From: Gracilariopsis chorda
Lineage: Eukaryota > Rhodophyta > Florideophyceae > Gracilariales > Gracilariaceae
Length of the DNA: 64,000 bases
NCBI GenBank assembly: GCA_003194525.1
Contig: NBIV01000133.1
Location: 124,001-188,000, forward strand
Direction of reading: 5' to 3'
Of the stretch, positions 1-10,520 are shown piece by piece (position 1 is the first letter of the stretch; the number at the start of each line of letters is the position of its first letter). The notes beneath the pieces were generated by a model. The model was given only the letters and a program-made list of their open reading frames with translations, was not told where the DNA came from and did not search any database. A program made the position numbers and the translations under genes.

Positions 1-490
1 AAATGTGAGACGAGTGTACAAAAAAATTCTCAACGAATTTGCCGTGGAGGAGTGATCTGTGGGTATTGTGCTCGGTTCAAGTGCTGCAGCTCACCGAGCA
101 AGTACGCCAAGCCAATGATCCGGCCTTTGCGTCACTGTTACATTCCATTGCCCAGGACACAATATCCAACAACACTCTATTAACATTCAGATCTACCGGT
201 GGGATGCAAACCGCAAACCAATTCCTGTGGAAGTGGCTTACAACACGACGCAAGAAGGATGTTGATCTCAGCAAAATGCTCATTGCCTCCACAAAACAGT
301 TGGTCGATGAACACAATGCGGCAGCGCTGGATCTGTTTCACGGTGAACGCTTCACTCTTCCGTCAGCTACGACGGTACAACCTGACGGTGTACCGAACTC
401 AGAGCCTGACGTCACCAATACCTTTCTTCCCGAGTTTGCGTATCAGTTGGCACCTACTGGTGTACCTCCTCATAACTTGGATCTGAATTT
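1..490 (+). pseudogene. Helitron Pif1-type helicase fragment, left edge
   Basis: This is the C-terminal part of a Helitron helicase, cut by the window edge. The reading frame keeps the stretch LTEQVRQANDPAF (the Pif1 'LTEQVR' block) and, near its end, PPHNLDLN, which matches the conserved 'PHxLxLKxG' stretch just before the VMLLRN motif. The first 60 bases are nearly the same as those starting at 7768, and similarity continues to about 8257, so it is a second copy of the same family as the Helitron at 4-8.5 kb. At about 490 the homology stops abruptly and the tandem array begins. The VMLLRN block and the rest of the C-terminus are therefore missing. Confidence 0.8.
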
Positions 491-3400
491 ATACGCGTAT
501 GAGGGGGTTCTTCTTGACTGAATGGAGGCGTTGCGTCACAAAATCGTTTTGCACGCCCCGGTATGCCCATGCCAAACGCCCATGTGGCGCAACGCCTCCC
601 TACCATATAAAACAATCAGCAGCAGCAGCAAAGCTTGCTGCTTACTGGCTGGCACTCCCATAATGACTGCGGTGCCAGACAGTTACAGAAAGCAACGTGT
701 CGCTCTTTTTCATCATTAGCTGGCACTGCAGTCCATCTAGGAAACTAAACACAAACCCCTACGCCCCCAAATACTCTAGGGTCCGCGGCGCTCCGTGCTT
801 CTACGAGCGCTATTGCGAGCGCAAGCGAGCAAAGTGCATGGAGAGTCTCCGAACGCTACTACATAGACAAAGATACAAGAATCACACGGCGCACAGCGCC
901 GCCCACGGCCGAAGGCTGTTTCTACTTGTCTCAACACCCCCCGTACTATAATGATTTACAAATTTATAAGAGGGTTGTTGTTGATTGATGGGAGGCGTTG
1001 AGCCAAAAAATCCCCTTGCACGCCCCCTTCAGCGCATGCAATTTTCACGCCTTTCCGCCAATTAGAAAACTCAGCAGCAGCAGCAGCAGTAGCAAAGCTC
1101 AGAGCTCATTGGCTGCTGCTGCATGTTGACTGCCGCAGCTGCTAAGTGGCTGCCACTGCAGCATTGCCACCCACACCGCTGCACAGTGGTTAGCACTGCA
1201 GTTATTTTGGCCGTGCCAGCAAATTACAATCTACTGTACTCTATATACACAACTGCAGGGCCAGCTAATCACCAACGAACAGGCGCTCAACCACAAAGCT
1301 ATACCATATTCACTCTCGGCGCCGCAGCCCTCATTGGCTTGCAGGCCATTTCCGAGCGATAGCGAGCAAAAACGGCATGCAAATCCCCAACAATTAGCCC
1401 ACTTCAGCGGCGCGCAGCACCGCCAACGGCTGAAGGCCGCTTCTACTTGTCTCTCCATTCTATAGATTTACAAGCGTATAAGGGCGTAAATTTTTATTGA
1501 ACGGAGGCGTTACGCCAATAAACACGCATATACGCTGTCTTCAGCGCATGCATAAACCTCTTTTGGCACAACGCCTCCCTGCCATTAAAAAACTCACCAG
1601 CAGCAGCAGCAGCAGCATCACCAGCAGCAGCAGCAGCAGCAGCAAAGCTCAAACTTTATTGGCTGCTGCTGCATGATGACTCCCACTGCTGTTCAGTGGC
1701 TGCCACTACAACATTGCTACCCATCTTACTGCACATTGGTTGGCACTGCAGTCATTTTGGCAGTGCCAGACAGTTACAATCCACTGTACTCTCCATGCAC
1801 AACTGCAGTTCTCGTCAATCACAATCATGCGGGCGCCCAATTGCTACTCTATTCTATATTTACTCTCGGCGCCGCAGCTCTCATTGGTCGGCAGGTCATT
1901 TGCAAGCGTTAGCGAGCAAAAGCAACCTGCAGATCCCCCAAGGTCACCCTTATTCAGTGGCGCGCGGCGCCGCCCGCGGCCGAAGGACGCTTCTACTTGT
2001 CTGAACACCCCCCGTACTGTAATGATTTACACATTTATGATGGGGGGTTGTTGATTGACGGGGGCGTTGCACCAAGAAATCCCCTTGCACGCCTCCAGTG
2101 CATGCAATTTCTAGTTCGGCGCAACGCCTCCCCACCAGTTAAAACTTCAGCAGCAGCAGCAAATATCGAAGCTTATTGGCTGCTGCAGCATATTGATTGC
2201 CTGCTTGCTGCTCAGTGGCTGGTACTACAGTAATGAATGCAGTGCCAGCCACTCAGAAACAGGCAGGTTTTACCATGAGGCTTACGCGATCATTCTATTT
2301 TTAGTGCAGATCCACATTGCACTGAATTTGTCAGTCAAGTATCGCACAAAGACACTCTTTGTTCTGCGGCATACATTGGTCTGCAGGCCGTTTGCAAGCG
2401 TTAGCAAGCAAAAGAGGGCTGCAAAACCCCCAAAGTTACCCCTATCCTGGCGCTCACGGCCGAGGCGACCTGCAGATATCTCAAAGTCACCCCTATTTAG
2501 CGGTGCGCAGCGCCGCCCGTGGCGGAAGGCCGCCTCTACTTGCCTCTCCACTATAGTGATTTACATGCGTTTGAGGGGGGTGTTCTTGATTGAATGGAGG
2601 CGGTGCGCCAATAAACCGCCCTGTATGGCCCTCTAAGCGCATGCAAAACTCCCATTTGGCTCAATGCCATCCTACCATTTAAAAATTTGAGCAGCAAAAG
2701 CAGCAGCAAAGCTTGCTGCTTAGTGGCTGGCACTCCCATAAATACTGCAATGCCAGCCAGTTACAGAAAGCATTGTGTCGCGCTTTCCCCTCATCGGCTG
2801 GCACTGCAGTCAATTCAGGCACCTACACGCAAACCCGTATGGCTCCATATACTCTAGGCACCGCGGCGCCTCGGGGTTTTACAAGCGCTATTGCGAGCGC
2901 AAGCGAGCAAAGTGCTCGGAGAGCCTCCGAACGCTACTAAAACAACAAAGCTACAAAACGAAGCGGTGCACAGCGCCGCCCACGTCCGAAGGCCGTTTCT
3001 ACTTGTCTCAAAACCCCCCACTCCTAATGATTTTCTCATGTATGAGGGGCGGTTGTTGATTGACGGGAGGCGTTGCGCCGAGAAATCCCGCTGCACGCCC
3101 CCTTCAGCGCGTCCGAAAACCTCTCTCAGCGCAATGCCTCCATGCCATTCAAAACATTCACCAGCAGCAAAGCTCAAAAATTATTCCTGCTGCTGCATGT
3201 TGACTGCCATAGCTGCTAAAGGGCTGGCAATACAGCAGTGCAAGCCACCTCGCTGCGCAGTGGCTGGCACTGCAGTCATTTTGGCAGTGCCAGCCAATTA
3301 CAATCAACTGTACTCTACACACACAACTGCAGTGCCAACCAATCACCAACGCCCCGGTGCTCAACTGCAACTCTATTCCATATTCACTCCCTGTGCTGCG

Positions 3401-3990
3401 GCCCTCATTCGTTTGCAGGCTGTTTGCGAGCGATAGCGAGCAGAAAGGGCCTGCAGATCCCCCACAACTACCCCTATTCATCGGCGCGCAGCACCACCCG
3501 CAGCCGAAGGTCGCTCCTACTTGTCTCTCCATTCTATAGATCTACACGAGTATGAGGTGGTACACGTGGATTGAACAGAGGCGTTGCGCCAATGAAGACG
3601 TGCGCACGCCCCCATACGCTTGTTCAAAAATTTCTTTGGCGCGACCCATCCCTTACATTCAAAACATTCGGCAGCAGCAACAAAAGCAGCAAAGCGTACA
3701 CTTCATTGCCTGCTGCTGCATGCTGCTGCAGGTTGAATGCTTGTGATGCTGAGTGGCGGGCACTACAGAACATGACTGCTATGCCAACCACTCAACAGAA
3801 GTAGCTGGCTTGCGCGACAGGTGGCTGACATGTTGCATTGCGCCAGTGCAGAAGAATTCACAGAGTATATATACTGCACTGGCGCAGTGCAAATAGCATC
3901 TCCCTTGCTGACCCTAACCATTTTTTTGCATCTCATTCAAGCTTCGCAAATAGCGCAGTGTCGTAACCTTTTGCTACTTTGGGCACTGTT
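491..3990 (+). repeat. Tandem array of seven ~0.5 kb Helitron-tailed monomers
   Basis: Seven head-to-tail monomers can be read, at about 491-928, 955-1449, 1466-1999, 2026-2542, 2560-3005, 3028-3523 and 3540-3990 (the last lacks its 3' end). Each starts near TATGAGGGG...TTGATTGA, followed by an inverted repeat GGAGGCGTTGCGCC / GGCGCAACGCCTCC around a 45-55 bp loop. Then come a CAG-repeat stretch, several copies of TGGCTGGCACTGCAGT, and a GC-rich 3' double hairpin ending CTTG. The monomers fall into three types. Units 1 and 5 are type A, with a shared tail GAGCAAAGTGC..GGAGAG. Units 2, 3 and 6 are type B. Units 4 and 7 are type D. The order is A-B-B-D-A-B-D. The CAG tract is longest in unit 3, about 1598-1647. 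Open frames here are low-complexity chance ORFs. Confidence 0.88.
3833..3892. repeat. 19-bp hairpin at the broken end of the array
   Basis: Arms at 3833-3851 and 3874-3892 pair at 18 of 19 positions around a 22-nt loop that includes TATATATA. The hairpin lies in the last, truncated monomer, shortly before the array stops. Confidence 0.7.
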
Positions 3991-4554
3991 GCTGGCCTGG
4001 GACCTAGGCAAGGCCAAGCTCGTCTGCAGGTCCCCATAATATTAACACACTGAGTATCATGGATATGGGAGAGGTCAAGTGCTCCTTTGGGGTATACTGG
4101 TCGTTTGACGGCTATCTAGGAATTCTGGTGGTTTCGCGGACCTAATACCAGCTTTCTGTGCAAGTTCCGGGGCGGCCGCCGTGTCGTACCTCTTGGGGCT
4201 GGAAAGCACACTTCGGTGTGTGGGTAAAGGCAGACAAATGCTTTAAACCGGACGCTGGTTAAACATCAAACGGGTTGAAAACCAGATGGGCACACTCCGC
4301 CCGTCAGAAACCAACAGGAGTGTGTCGAGATTCCCTGTGCTGCACACGACTGCATCGGGTAAATATAAGCCTTGCAGCAGTTGTTTTTAATTGCTGCATG
4401 CGACTAGGCCCGGTGGGTGCAAAGCAATAAAATGCAACCAGTTTCTCACTTTCAAATTTTTATTATACTAGAAATTATTCTGGAACTCTGGCAAATTCTT
4501 CAGGGGTTCAGAAAAGTAGAATTGTTTTTTTAATTTCGTAAATCGCTATTGCGC

Positions 4555-5230
4555 GAGGGGGTCCCCGCCCGAACTCCGGTGGGGCCAGAGGGAATTCTGG
4601 AGGTGCCAGGGCGAATTCAGGAGGTGCCAGAGCGAATTCTGGAGGCGCAAGAGCGAATTCGGGAGAGCCCAGGGTAAACGCAGGCGGCGCAAGGCCAGGA
4701 GCTGGACGAACTCGACGATTACCAGTTCCTCCTGCTGCAGATACATTGCTGGTCAATGAGAGCAGAGCGCACGTGCAGGGACCCCTTGTTCCAGCAGTGG
4801 AAGAGGACGAAATTACGCATGCACCTACGTGCGTCATTGAGGCACGTGGTTCCAGGCCCACCCACAAATGCCTGCGCCTGCTGCCGTTGATGATGGCACT
4901 ACAACCTTGGAGACAGATGCGCGTCCTCTGCCGCACGTTGAAGAAGAAGAACAGATGCCAGTTCCGATGGAAGTGAAGGATTGCGAGATCAATCCTGCTC
5001 CCTCACATCCGCCGCAGCAGCCTTCTCTGCCACAAGTTGAAGAAGAACAACAGATGCCCATTCCGATGGAAGTGGAAGAGGATCAGATCAGTCCTGCCCC
5101 CTCCCAGCCCCCACAGCAACCTGCTCTGCCACAAGCTGAACAAGAAGAAGAGCAGATGCCAGTTTTCATGGAATTTGAAGAGGATGAGATCACTACTGCT
5201 CTCTCACACACGCTAGGGCAGCAGCCGTAG
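4555..5230 (+). pseudogene. Helitron N-terminal region with two sets of internal repeats
   Basis: The first half encodes a 7-residue repeat of the form GGARANS, about six times (about 4560-4680), an RGG-like Gly/Arg/Ser-rich tract. It is followed in another frame by an acidic Pro/Glu-rich segment (4868-5230, 120 residues). That segment repeats a ~37-residue unit two to three times: LPQVEEEQQMPIPMEVEE, then a Pro/Gln-rich linker ending PPQQP. The function is unknown; such variable disordered N-termini precede the zinc finger in many Helitron Rep proteins. The 21-nt period of the first set is visible in DNA as repeated GCGAATTC steps. Confidence 0.55.
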
Positions 5231-5479
5231 CACCTACAGCAGCCACAGCACCCACAGCAGCAGCTTGATACGACGATCATGCAGTGTCATGGACGTCCGG
5301 ATCGAGGAATGTATCGCGTGTACTACGCGTGAGATCCCATGGCAGATGAAGGTTGGAATGATCCCGCCATCCGTGCAAGCACTCCAGAGTTTGAGACGCT
5401 TTCTCTGCGGGTCAAAGGCAATGCAGAAGATGCGGCGAGCACGCACACATGCTCTCCTCTTGCCCATAGTAGGATTGGA

Positions 5480-5703
5480 AATTTAGAATTCATAACTGCA
5501 AGTACTGCGGATGCGTTTTGCTTGACAAAGAGACCAATGCATTGTGCTGTGGAATGAAAAGAATGTCAGAATGGGGCGTCACGTTCCGCAGAAGGCATAG
5601 CAGCGAGTTGAGGTGCAGTCTTTATAGCCTGAGAGCCTTTCAAAGCCATTTCATAAACTTGAATAAGCTTTTCGGGACGACGCAAGCGTTCATGGACATT
5701 TAG
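5480..5703 (+). pseudogene. Helitron N-terminal zinc-finger block
   Basis: The frame reads HNCKYCGCVLLDKE followed by NALCCGMK. This matches the C-x2-C ... CC-x-G signature that precedes the Rep catalytic domain in Helitron proteins ('CpxCgA...CCxxGkV'). The family's usual RAFxxHFxN-like stretch follows as LRAFQSHFINLNKLF. In the family this is a DNA-binding zinc finger. The frame ends at 5703, and the next recognisable Rep part starts near 6090 in another frame, so the gene is broken between them. Confidence 0.65.
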
Positions 5704-6089
5704 TATGTGACGGGAGGCGGTCCCTCCTTTTTCAGAATTGAGAGAAACGCAGCTCTCGCTCTGCCCACGCAGAACCAGAACAACACGCATTACAGATTTC
5801 TGTGGGGTACCGGTCCGCCTTCCTTGGATCCATCTCGCTATGTGCGTGCCAATATGCGTGCGTTCATTTAGGAAATCAACGTAAGAGACATCGTACCCAA
5901 GTTGTATGATGTGATCCAGCCAACTCGAGACGTGGTCCGTGAGCGTTACCGATCCATGCTTAGCAGGTAACAGCAACAACAACAAAATGCGGAGACCGCC
6001 GTGGATATCAGCGTACAAGCAGCGGAACAAATAGTAGTCGTACGTGGATACGAAGGAACCTGAAGTGCTACAGTGAGTGTTCCTCATGC

Positions 6090-7330
6090 ATGTGCTGGCC
6101 CTCTGCCTGAAGATGTTCTTGGTGGGGGGCCAACCATGATGATAGCGCTCGTGGTTGATCCGGCTGGCCTATACCAAGTGGAGTCTCAAGTACCGCGTCT
6201 AGTTGAAGGAACAGTAACCGAAGAGCACGCTGCAGTGACTACTGCTGCTACTGCTGAAGCAGGTGCGACTGAGAATGCCGCAAAAAATGCGCAAGTGCGG
6301 TAACGACTTCTAAAACCGCCATGCAAACTTGCACAGAAGGGCACTTTCCCTCTTCTCTGCCCGTAAGGTGATCAGCGCGAACTGTTTGAAATTGGCCTGT
6401 TTCTGGATACAAGAAACTCCACACAGCAAAGCTCAGGTCTCAGCGTCAACGAGTGGAAGCTTCGAAAGCTCACCTGGGCTCAGGACGCGAAGCAGGGTTT
6501 GTACTCAGACAAGATCCTCCTAAACAGTGGACCGTTGATGCAGATGTGGATGCTCCACACGCACACAAACATTGAGAATATGCGACTACGTTTCCTGGAG
6601 AGAAAGCAAAAGGCACGTACTGTAAAAGAGCAAGAGATCCACCAAGCACAATAGCAAACAGCTCATGTGTCACCATCACAGTTGGCACAAATGGGACGCA
6701 TATTTCTACCCGATGACTCGGTCAACTCAGCAGCGTACTGTAAAAAACATATGAATGGATGTACAGGCGATCGTGGGGCGGAGAGGACCGCCTTCTCCGT
6801 TCATTACAGTCACCATGAACATCTGGCGAGAGGACATCCAGCACCTTGGGATGGACATCACTAATCGTGGCGCATTTACAGCACAGAGTAACCGCCTTCG
6901 ATTATTTGACCCACCGGATCTGATTGCAAGGGTGTACAACCCGTACGCCAACGACTTAATGAAGGACTTGGAGGAAAACTAGAAGGAAATGTTTGGAAAG
7001 AAGTGCCTGCGGCTTGAATCAAAGCTCGAGTTTCAAGAACGCAATGTGCTTCATCACCAAATGCTCATGTGGCTCGAAGGAGGCGTGATTGAAGAATTTG
7101 ATGTGACTGACGAGCTGATTCGTGCAGGACTCACTCGTCCAGGAAAAGACAAAGCTTAGCTTGGCCTCATTCGTTCCATGCACAGGCACCGCCACTCCCC
7201 CCATTTCCAGAATCGCGCTGAGCCATACAAGTTTGGATACGACAGCAACATGATTGTGACAGGGACGTACATTGAAGAAGGCACGAACCGCGTGGTCTAG
7301 CGCAGAAGAAGGCAAGAAGACCTCAAGATT
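6090..7330 (+). pseudogene. Helitron Rep (HUH endonuclease) region
   Basis: Segments in several frames match Helitron_like_N. They are GPLPEDVLGG near 6100, LLNSGPLMQMWML...NIENMRLRFLE at about 6520-6605, and FITVTMNIWREDI...RLFDPPDLIARVYN...LMKDL at 6755-6982 (compare 'FxTxTxNPxWxEI...RPDLVaRVFxxKxxxLmkdl'). Further on come HSPHFQNR and RRRQEDLKIVPYNQIL at about 7190-7350, the 'rRR...WVVPYNPyLL' block. In the family this protein nicks and rejoins DNA during rolling-circle transposition. The same blocks occur in the copies at 55.5-57.5 kb (+) and 40.2-41.5 kb (-). Confidence 0.75.
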
Positions 7331-7394
7331 GTGCCGTACAACCAAATTTTGAGCAAGAAAAACCGCTCTTCGATCAACCCATAGTCGTGCAACC

Positions 7395-7487
7395 CCTTGG
7401 ACGGCTCTAACCAACTGGGATCACCTCTAAAGAGGAAGGATCCCGAACGTCTTTCAGTGCACTCCCACTTCCGGGCATTGCAACACA
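7395..7487 (+). repeat. LTR end fragment inside the Helitron
   Basis: About 93 bp match the last ~95 bp of the LTR at 47110-47876. Both read GGCTCTA..CCAACTGGG..CACCTC, then GATCCCGAACGTCTTTC and GGGCATTGCA[AC]CACA. The fragment sits between the Rep and helicase parts of the Helitron. Only this end of the LTR is present. Confidence 0.65.
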
Positions 7488-7518
7488 ACAAGAACAGTAC
7501 AAGCAGCACTACAGCCAC

Positions 7519-8460
7519 TTTGTCAAAGTACTGTCCCCGATCTCAATGTGCAGAACTGCTAAGCGAAATACAATTGCCCGTCTTGGATGAGGGATCTATG
7601 CTCTCATGAAAGCTCTTTGAACTCATGGATGCGTTGCTCAAAGATCTTCGCTGCAGTGGAATGGAAAACCCGCCTCCGTTTGGGGGCTTGACCATCGTTC
7701 TATCCGGCGACTACTCCCACCTGCTTCTAGTGGGGTTGCAGGTGTACATGGAGGCCAAGCCAAGTGGAAATGTGAGACGAGTGTACAAAAAAATTCTCAA
7801 CGAATTTGCCGTGGAGGAGTGATCTGTGGACATTGTGCTCGGTTCAAGTGCTGTACCTCACCGAGCAAGTACGCCAAGCCAATGATCCGGCCTTTGCGTC
7901 GCTGTTAAATTCCGTCGCCCAGGACACAATATCCAACAACACTCTATTACCATTCAGATCTACCGGTGGGATGTAAACCGCCAACCAATTCCTGTGGAAA
8001 TGGCTCACAACACGACGCAAGGAGGATGTAGATCTCAGGAAAATGCTCAATGTCTCCACAAACCAGTTGGTCGACGAAAATAATGCGGAAGCGCTAGATC
8101 TGTTTGCTGGTGAGCGCTTCACTCTTTTGTCAGTGACAACCGTGCAACCAGATCGTGGACAAAATCCAGATTCTGACATCGCCAGTACTATCGTTTCCGA
8201 GTTTGCATATAAGTATGCGACTACTGAAGTACCGCCTCATAACTTGGATTTGAATATCGCTGTGGCAATTATGGTAATTCGAAATGGGCCATATCTCGGT
8301 GTGGCCAAAAGAAAGCTGTTTGTAATCGTGCGTATCGATCAGTTTACGATGCAAGTAGCTCCGTTCGATAAAATCTCACAGTTTCTGGGACAACAGGTCT
8401 TACATCGTCTCGAGTTAAATGTTTCTTTCTTAGACATTCGCATGAATCGAGGGCAGTTCT
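7519..8460 (+). pseudogene. Helitron Pif1-like helicase region
   Basis: Two open segments carry helicase motifs. At 7625-7822 the motif FGGLTIVLSGDYSHLLLV corresponds to Pif1 'FGGkxVvLGGDfrQxLPV', but the Gln is replaced. At 8043-8462 the C-terminal block reads PPHNLDLNIAVAIMVIRN, matching 'PHxLxLKxGxPVMLLRN', followed by a GTR-like stretch. Between them lies the LTR-EQVR block (from about 7845), in another frame. The Walker A motif is not visible, so the N-terminal helicase part is lost or too decayed. In the family this is the 5'-3' helicase that unwinds the donor strand. Confidence 0.75.
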
Positions 8461-8539
8461 AACTTCGTCAATTAGTCTCATTTTTGCACTTACCGTTCAC
8501 AATGAACATAAAAAGACTGTAGAGCAAAACCTGGTGACG

Positions 8540-9430
8540 GGAGATGCACCTTCAAGGTGTTCGAGACCTCGCTCCGTTTGGGGATGGTGTCTCAGTGGTG
8601 AGCCCTCTGCGCCACGTACGAGTTGGCGTGTAAGACCAAAGTGGTTCTGGCTATACCTGCAGAGGTTCGGGAATGGCCCAGAAAATGGGATGTGTCTCTA
8701 GAAGTGGATCAAACGAGAGTGTTGAGCGGGGGATCCTGCGAAGGAGAAAGAGGGCGCTAAAAGGGAAGAGAAACACGACGTGAACCGGCGACGGGGCGCG
8801 CACACAGTGGCAACAGACCCGGAGACGGGAGCGATTCCACACAGACGGTATGGGTGTTTCCCAAAGACGAGTGGCGATACACACCACGAGAATGAACCCG
8901 ATACGGGGCGGAGTCCAAGAATGACAGTGGAATAGATAACAATACCGAACACGGTGATACTGTAACACTAGTGACGCCTGAGTGTTCCCAAGGGGATAGT
9001 AGACGGAATCCATTCGTGGATACTCTCCGCGAGGAATCGTAATCCCGACGATGGCCTATCGTACCAGAGCCTTCCTCTGCAAAGAGTATTTCTCGAACGA
9101 GAACCAAGGTTGCCATTTACTGGTGAAGCTGAAGGTAGAGCCGCCATTACCTAAGTAGGTTTCACGACAATAAACTGAACTAATTAACTAATTTGGTGCA
9201 CACCTCTCGAGGTCCATACACGAGGATTTCCCACTATCTGGGCCACAAGTTGTGCCAACCGTTAAATTAACCATCCAAAATTGAAACCGTACCATCTGTC
9301 ACCAGAGCTAACTATGCCACCTGTAAAGGTTTGCCATTGCACTCAAGTGCTCTTGTAACGTCCCGAGAGAGATCAATTTCATAACTGGGGTATTACATCA
9401 CTCCGGTCATGGACATTTTCCATGAATGGG
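8540..9430 (-). repeat. Diverged copy of the LTR family
   Basis: This block follows the order of landmarks in the LTR copies at 41.4 and 57.9 kb, though many bases differ. It has GTGAGCCCT..GCG..GTAAGACCA early and CCAAGGTTGCCATTTACTGG late. Then come AATAAACTGAACTAATTAACTA and a GTTGTGCCAACC stretch, compare GGTGCCAACC near 58600. It has no coding part and directly follows the Helitron helicase. It looks older than the other copies. The boundaries are approximate. Confidence 0.4.
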
Positions 9431-9780
9431 AGTCTTTCCTCACTAACGCGAAAGCGTTGCTCCAAAAAGACCTTGAATTGCTTGATTGTAGATGTGTGAT
9501 CTAACTTCGTCTGCGCCGGTCAGTTGTGTGTCACCTTTTCGTTCATTCGAAGGAGAGACCCTGTGCTGCTCCTGCATGACCAGCATCTTACATCTGTTAA
9601 TGCGCCAACAATTCATCGCATGTCTGTGGCCATCGATAAAGCAGGGTTACTTGAAGTTATTGAGTTGTGCATTTCTCTGCAAATGTAACCATTTTTTGCA
9701 TTTTTCATTCATCAAATTAAAGTAATTGCTTTTTTGCTTTTGCTTTGTCCAATATTTGTTTATTCTAAACATTTTTTATC
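9431..9780. other. No gene seen
   Basis: AT-richer sequence with short open frames only; nothing recognisable. It separates the diverged LTR from the single type D monomer. Confidence 0.5.
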
Positions 9781-10306
9781 AAGGGCAGTGCTGCCTGTGG
9801 CCGAAGGCTGCGTCTTTTTGTCTCAAACCCTTACTGTTAAGCATTTATATGCGTATGACAGGGATATTAACTGATGTGAGGCGCTGTGCTACAAAATGGC
9901 TTTGCATTTCCCCGTTGGCGCATGCAAAACGTTCGTTAGGCACAACGCCTCTTTACTATGCAAAACATCAGCAGCAGCAGCAGCAGCAGTGGCAACAGCA
10001 AAAAGTACAGTGCACGGGCTGCTGTCGCATGTTTTTTTCTTGCTTGCTGCTCAGTGGCTGGCACTTTAACAGCGATGAAGAACCAGCCACTCAGCAGCAG
10101 GAAGGTTTGCCACGTGGCCTGAGCAATCAACTGCCCTTTAGTGCTGCTCAACATTGCACTGGATATGTTAGAAAAGAGCCCTGTATAGCTTGTCAGTCTC
10201 AAAATCATTCTCGGCGCCGCGGCCCTCATTGGCCTGCAGATCCCCCAATGTTACCCCTATTCAGCGGCGCGCAGCGCCGCCTTCGGCCGAAGTCCGCTTC
10301 TTCTTG
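9781..10306 (+). repeat. Isolated type D monomer next to the gene island
   Basis: A solitary copy of the array monomer, with a short piece of a preceding monomer's 3' end (GGCCGAAGGC at about 9799). It shows the GAGGCGCTGTG / CACAACGCCTC inverted repeat, a CAG run at about 9970-9990, CTCAGTGGCTGGCAC, and the 3' double hairpin GCGGCGCGCAGCGCCGCC + CGGCCGAAG ending CTTG at 10306. Its CTCAGTGGCTGG...CCAGCCACTCAG palindrome is typical of units 4 and 7, so it belongs to type D. It lies about 215 bp upstream of the ARMC6-like start codon. Confidence 0.8.
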
Positions 10307-10520
10307 TTTTAGTGGGCTGTAATCATTTGCCGCAGTTGGTCCTTACAGCGCAGAATTGGTACACAGGTAGCCCTTGACACGTGGGAGCTCTTTGTCGAAT
10401 GTATTTGGCATTTGGCGAATTGGCGCCATCCACCATCCCCAGCACTGAACAGACCTTTCTACAAACGATCAGCGCATCCGCGACATCGAACTCTCGTGAA
10501 CCACAGCTGTCTACCTCACT

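Larger units (their letters stand above)
4040..8510 (+). mobile_element. Helitron with Rep and helicase, decayed
   Basis: The protein parts lie in the usual Helitron order on the + strand: N-terminal low-complexity region, zinc finger, HUH-type Rep domain, then Pif1-like helicase. Both the Rep and the helicase ORFs are split by stops and frame changes, so this copy is not coding. It also carries a short LTR fragment at 7395-7487. The upstream part (4040-4500) is non-coding, with a TATA-like AAATATAAGCC at about 4361. The exact 5' and 3' ends could not be fixed: no clear double hairpin is seen after 8460, where a diverged LTR copy begins. The parts are listed separately. Confidence 0.75.

Noticed and set aside
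491-3990. CRISPR array
   Set aside because: The units are ~0.5 kb and related throughout; there are no short repeats with unique spacers, and the setting is eukaryotic.
5566-6087. A 173-residue minus-strand frame inside the Helitron
   Set aside because: It is antisense to the zinc-finger/Rep stretch, has no recognisable domain, and part of it is the plain reverse of the + strand Helitron frame.
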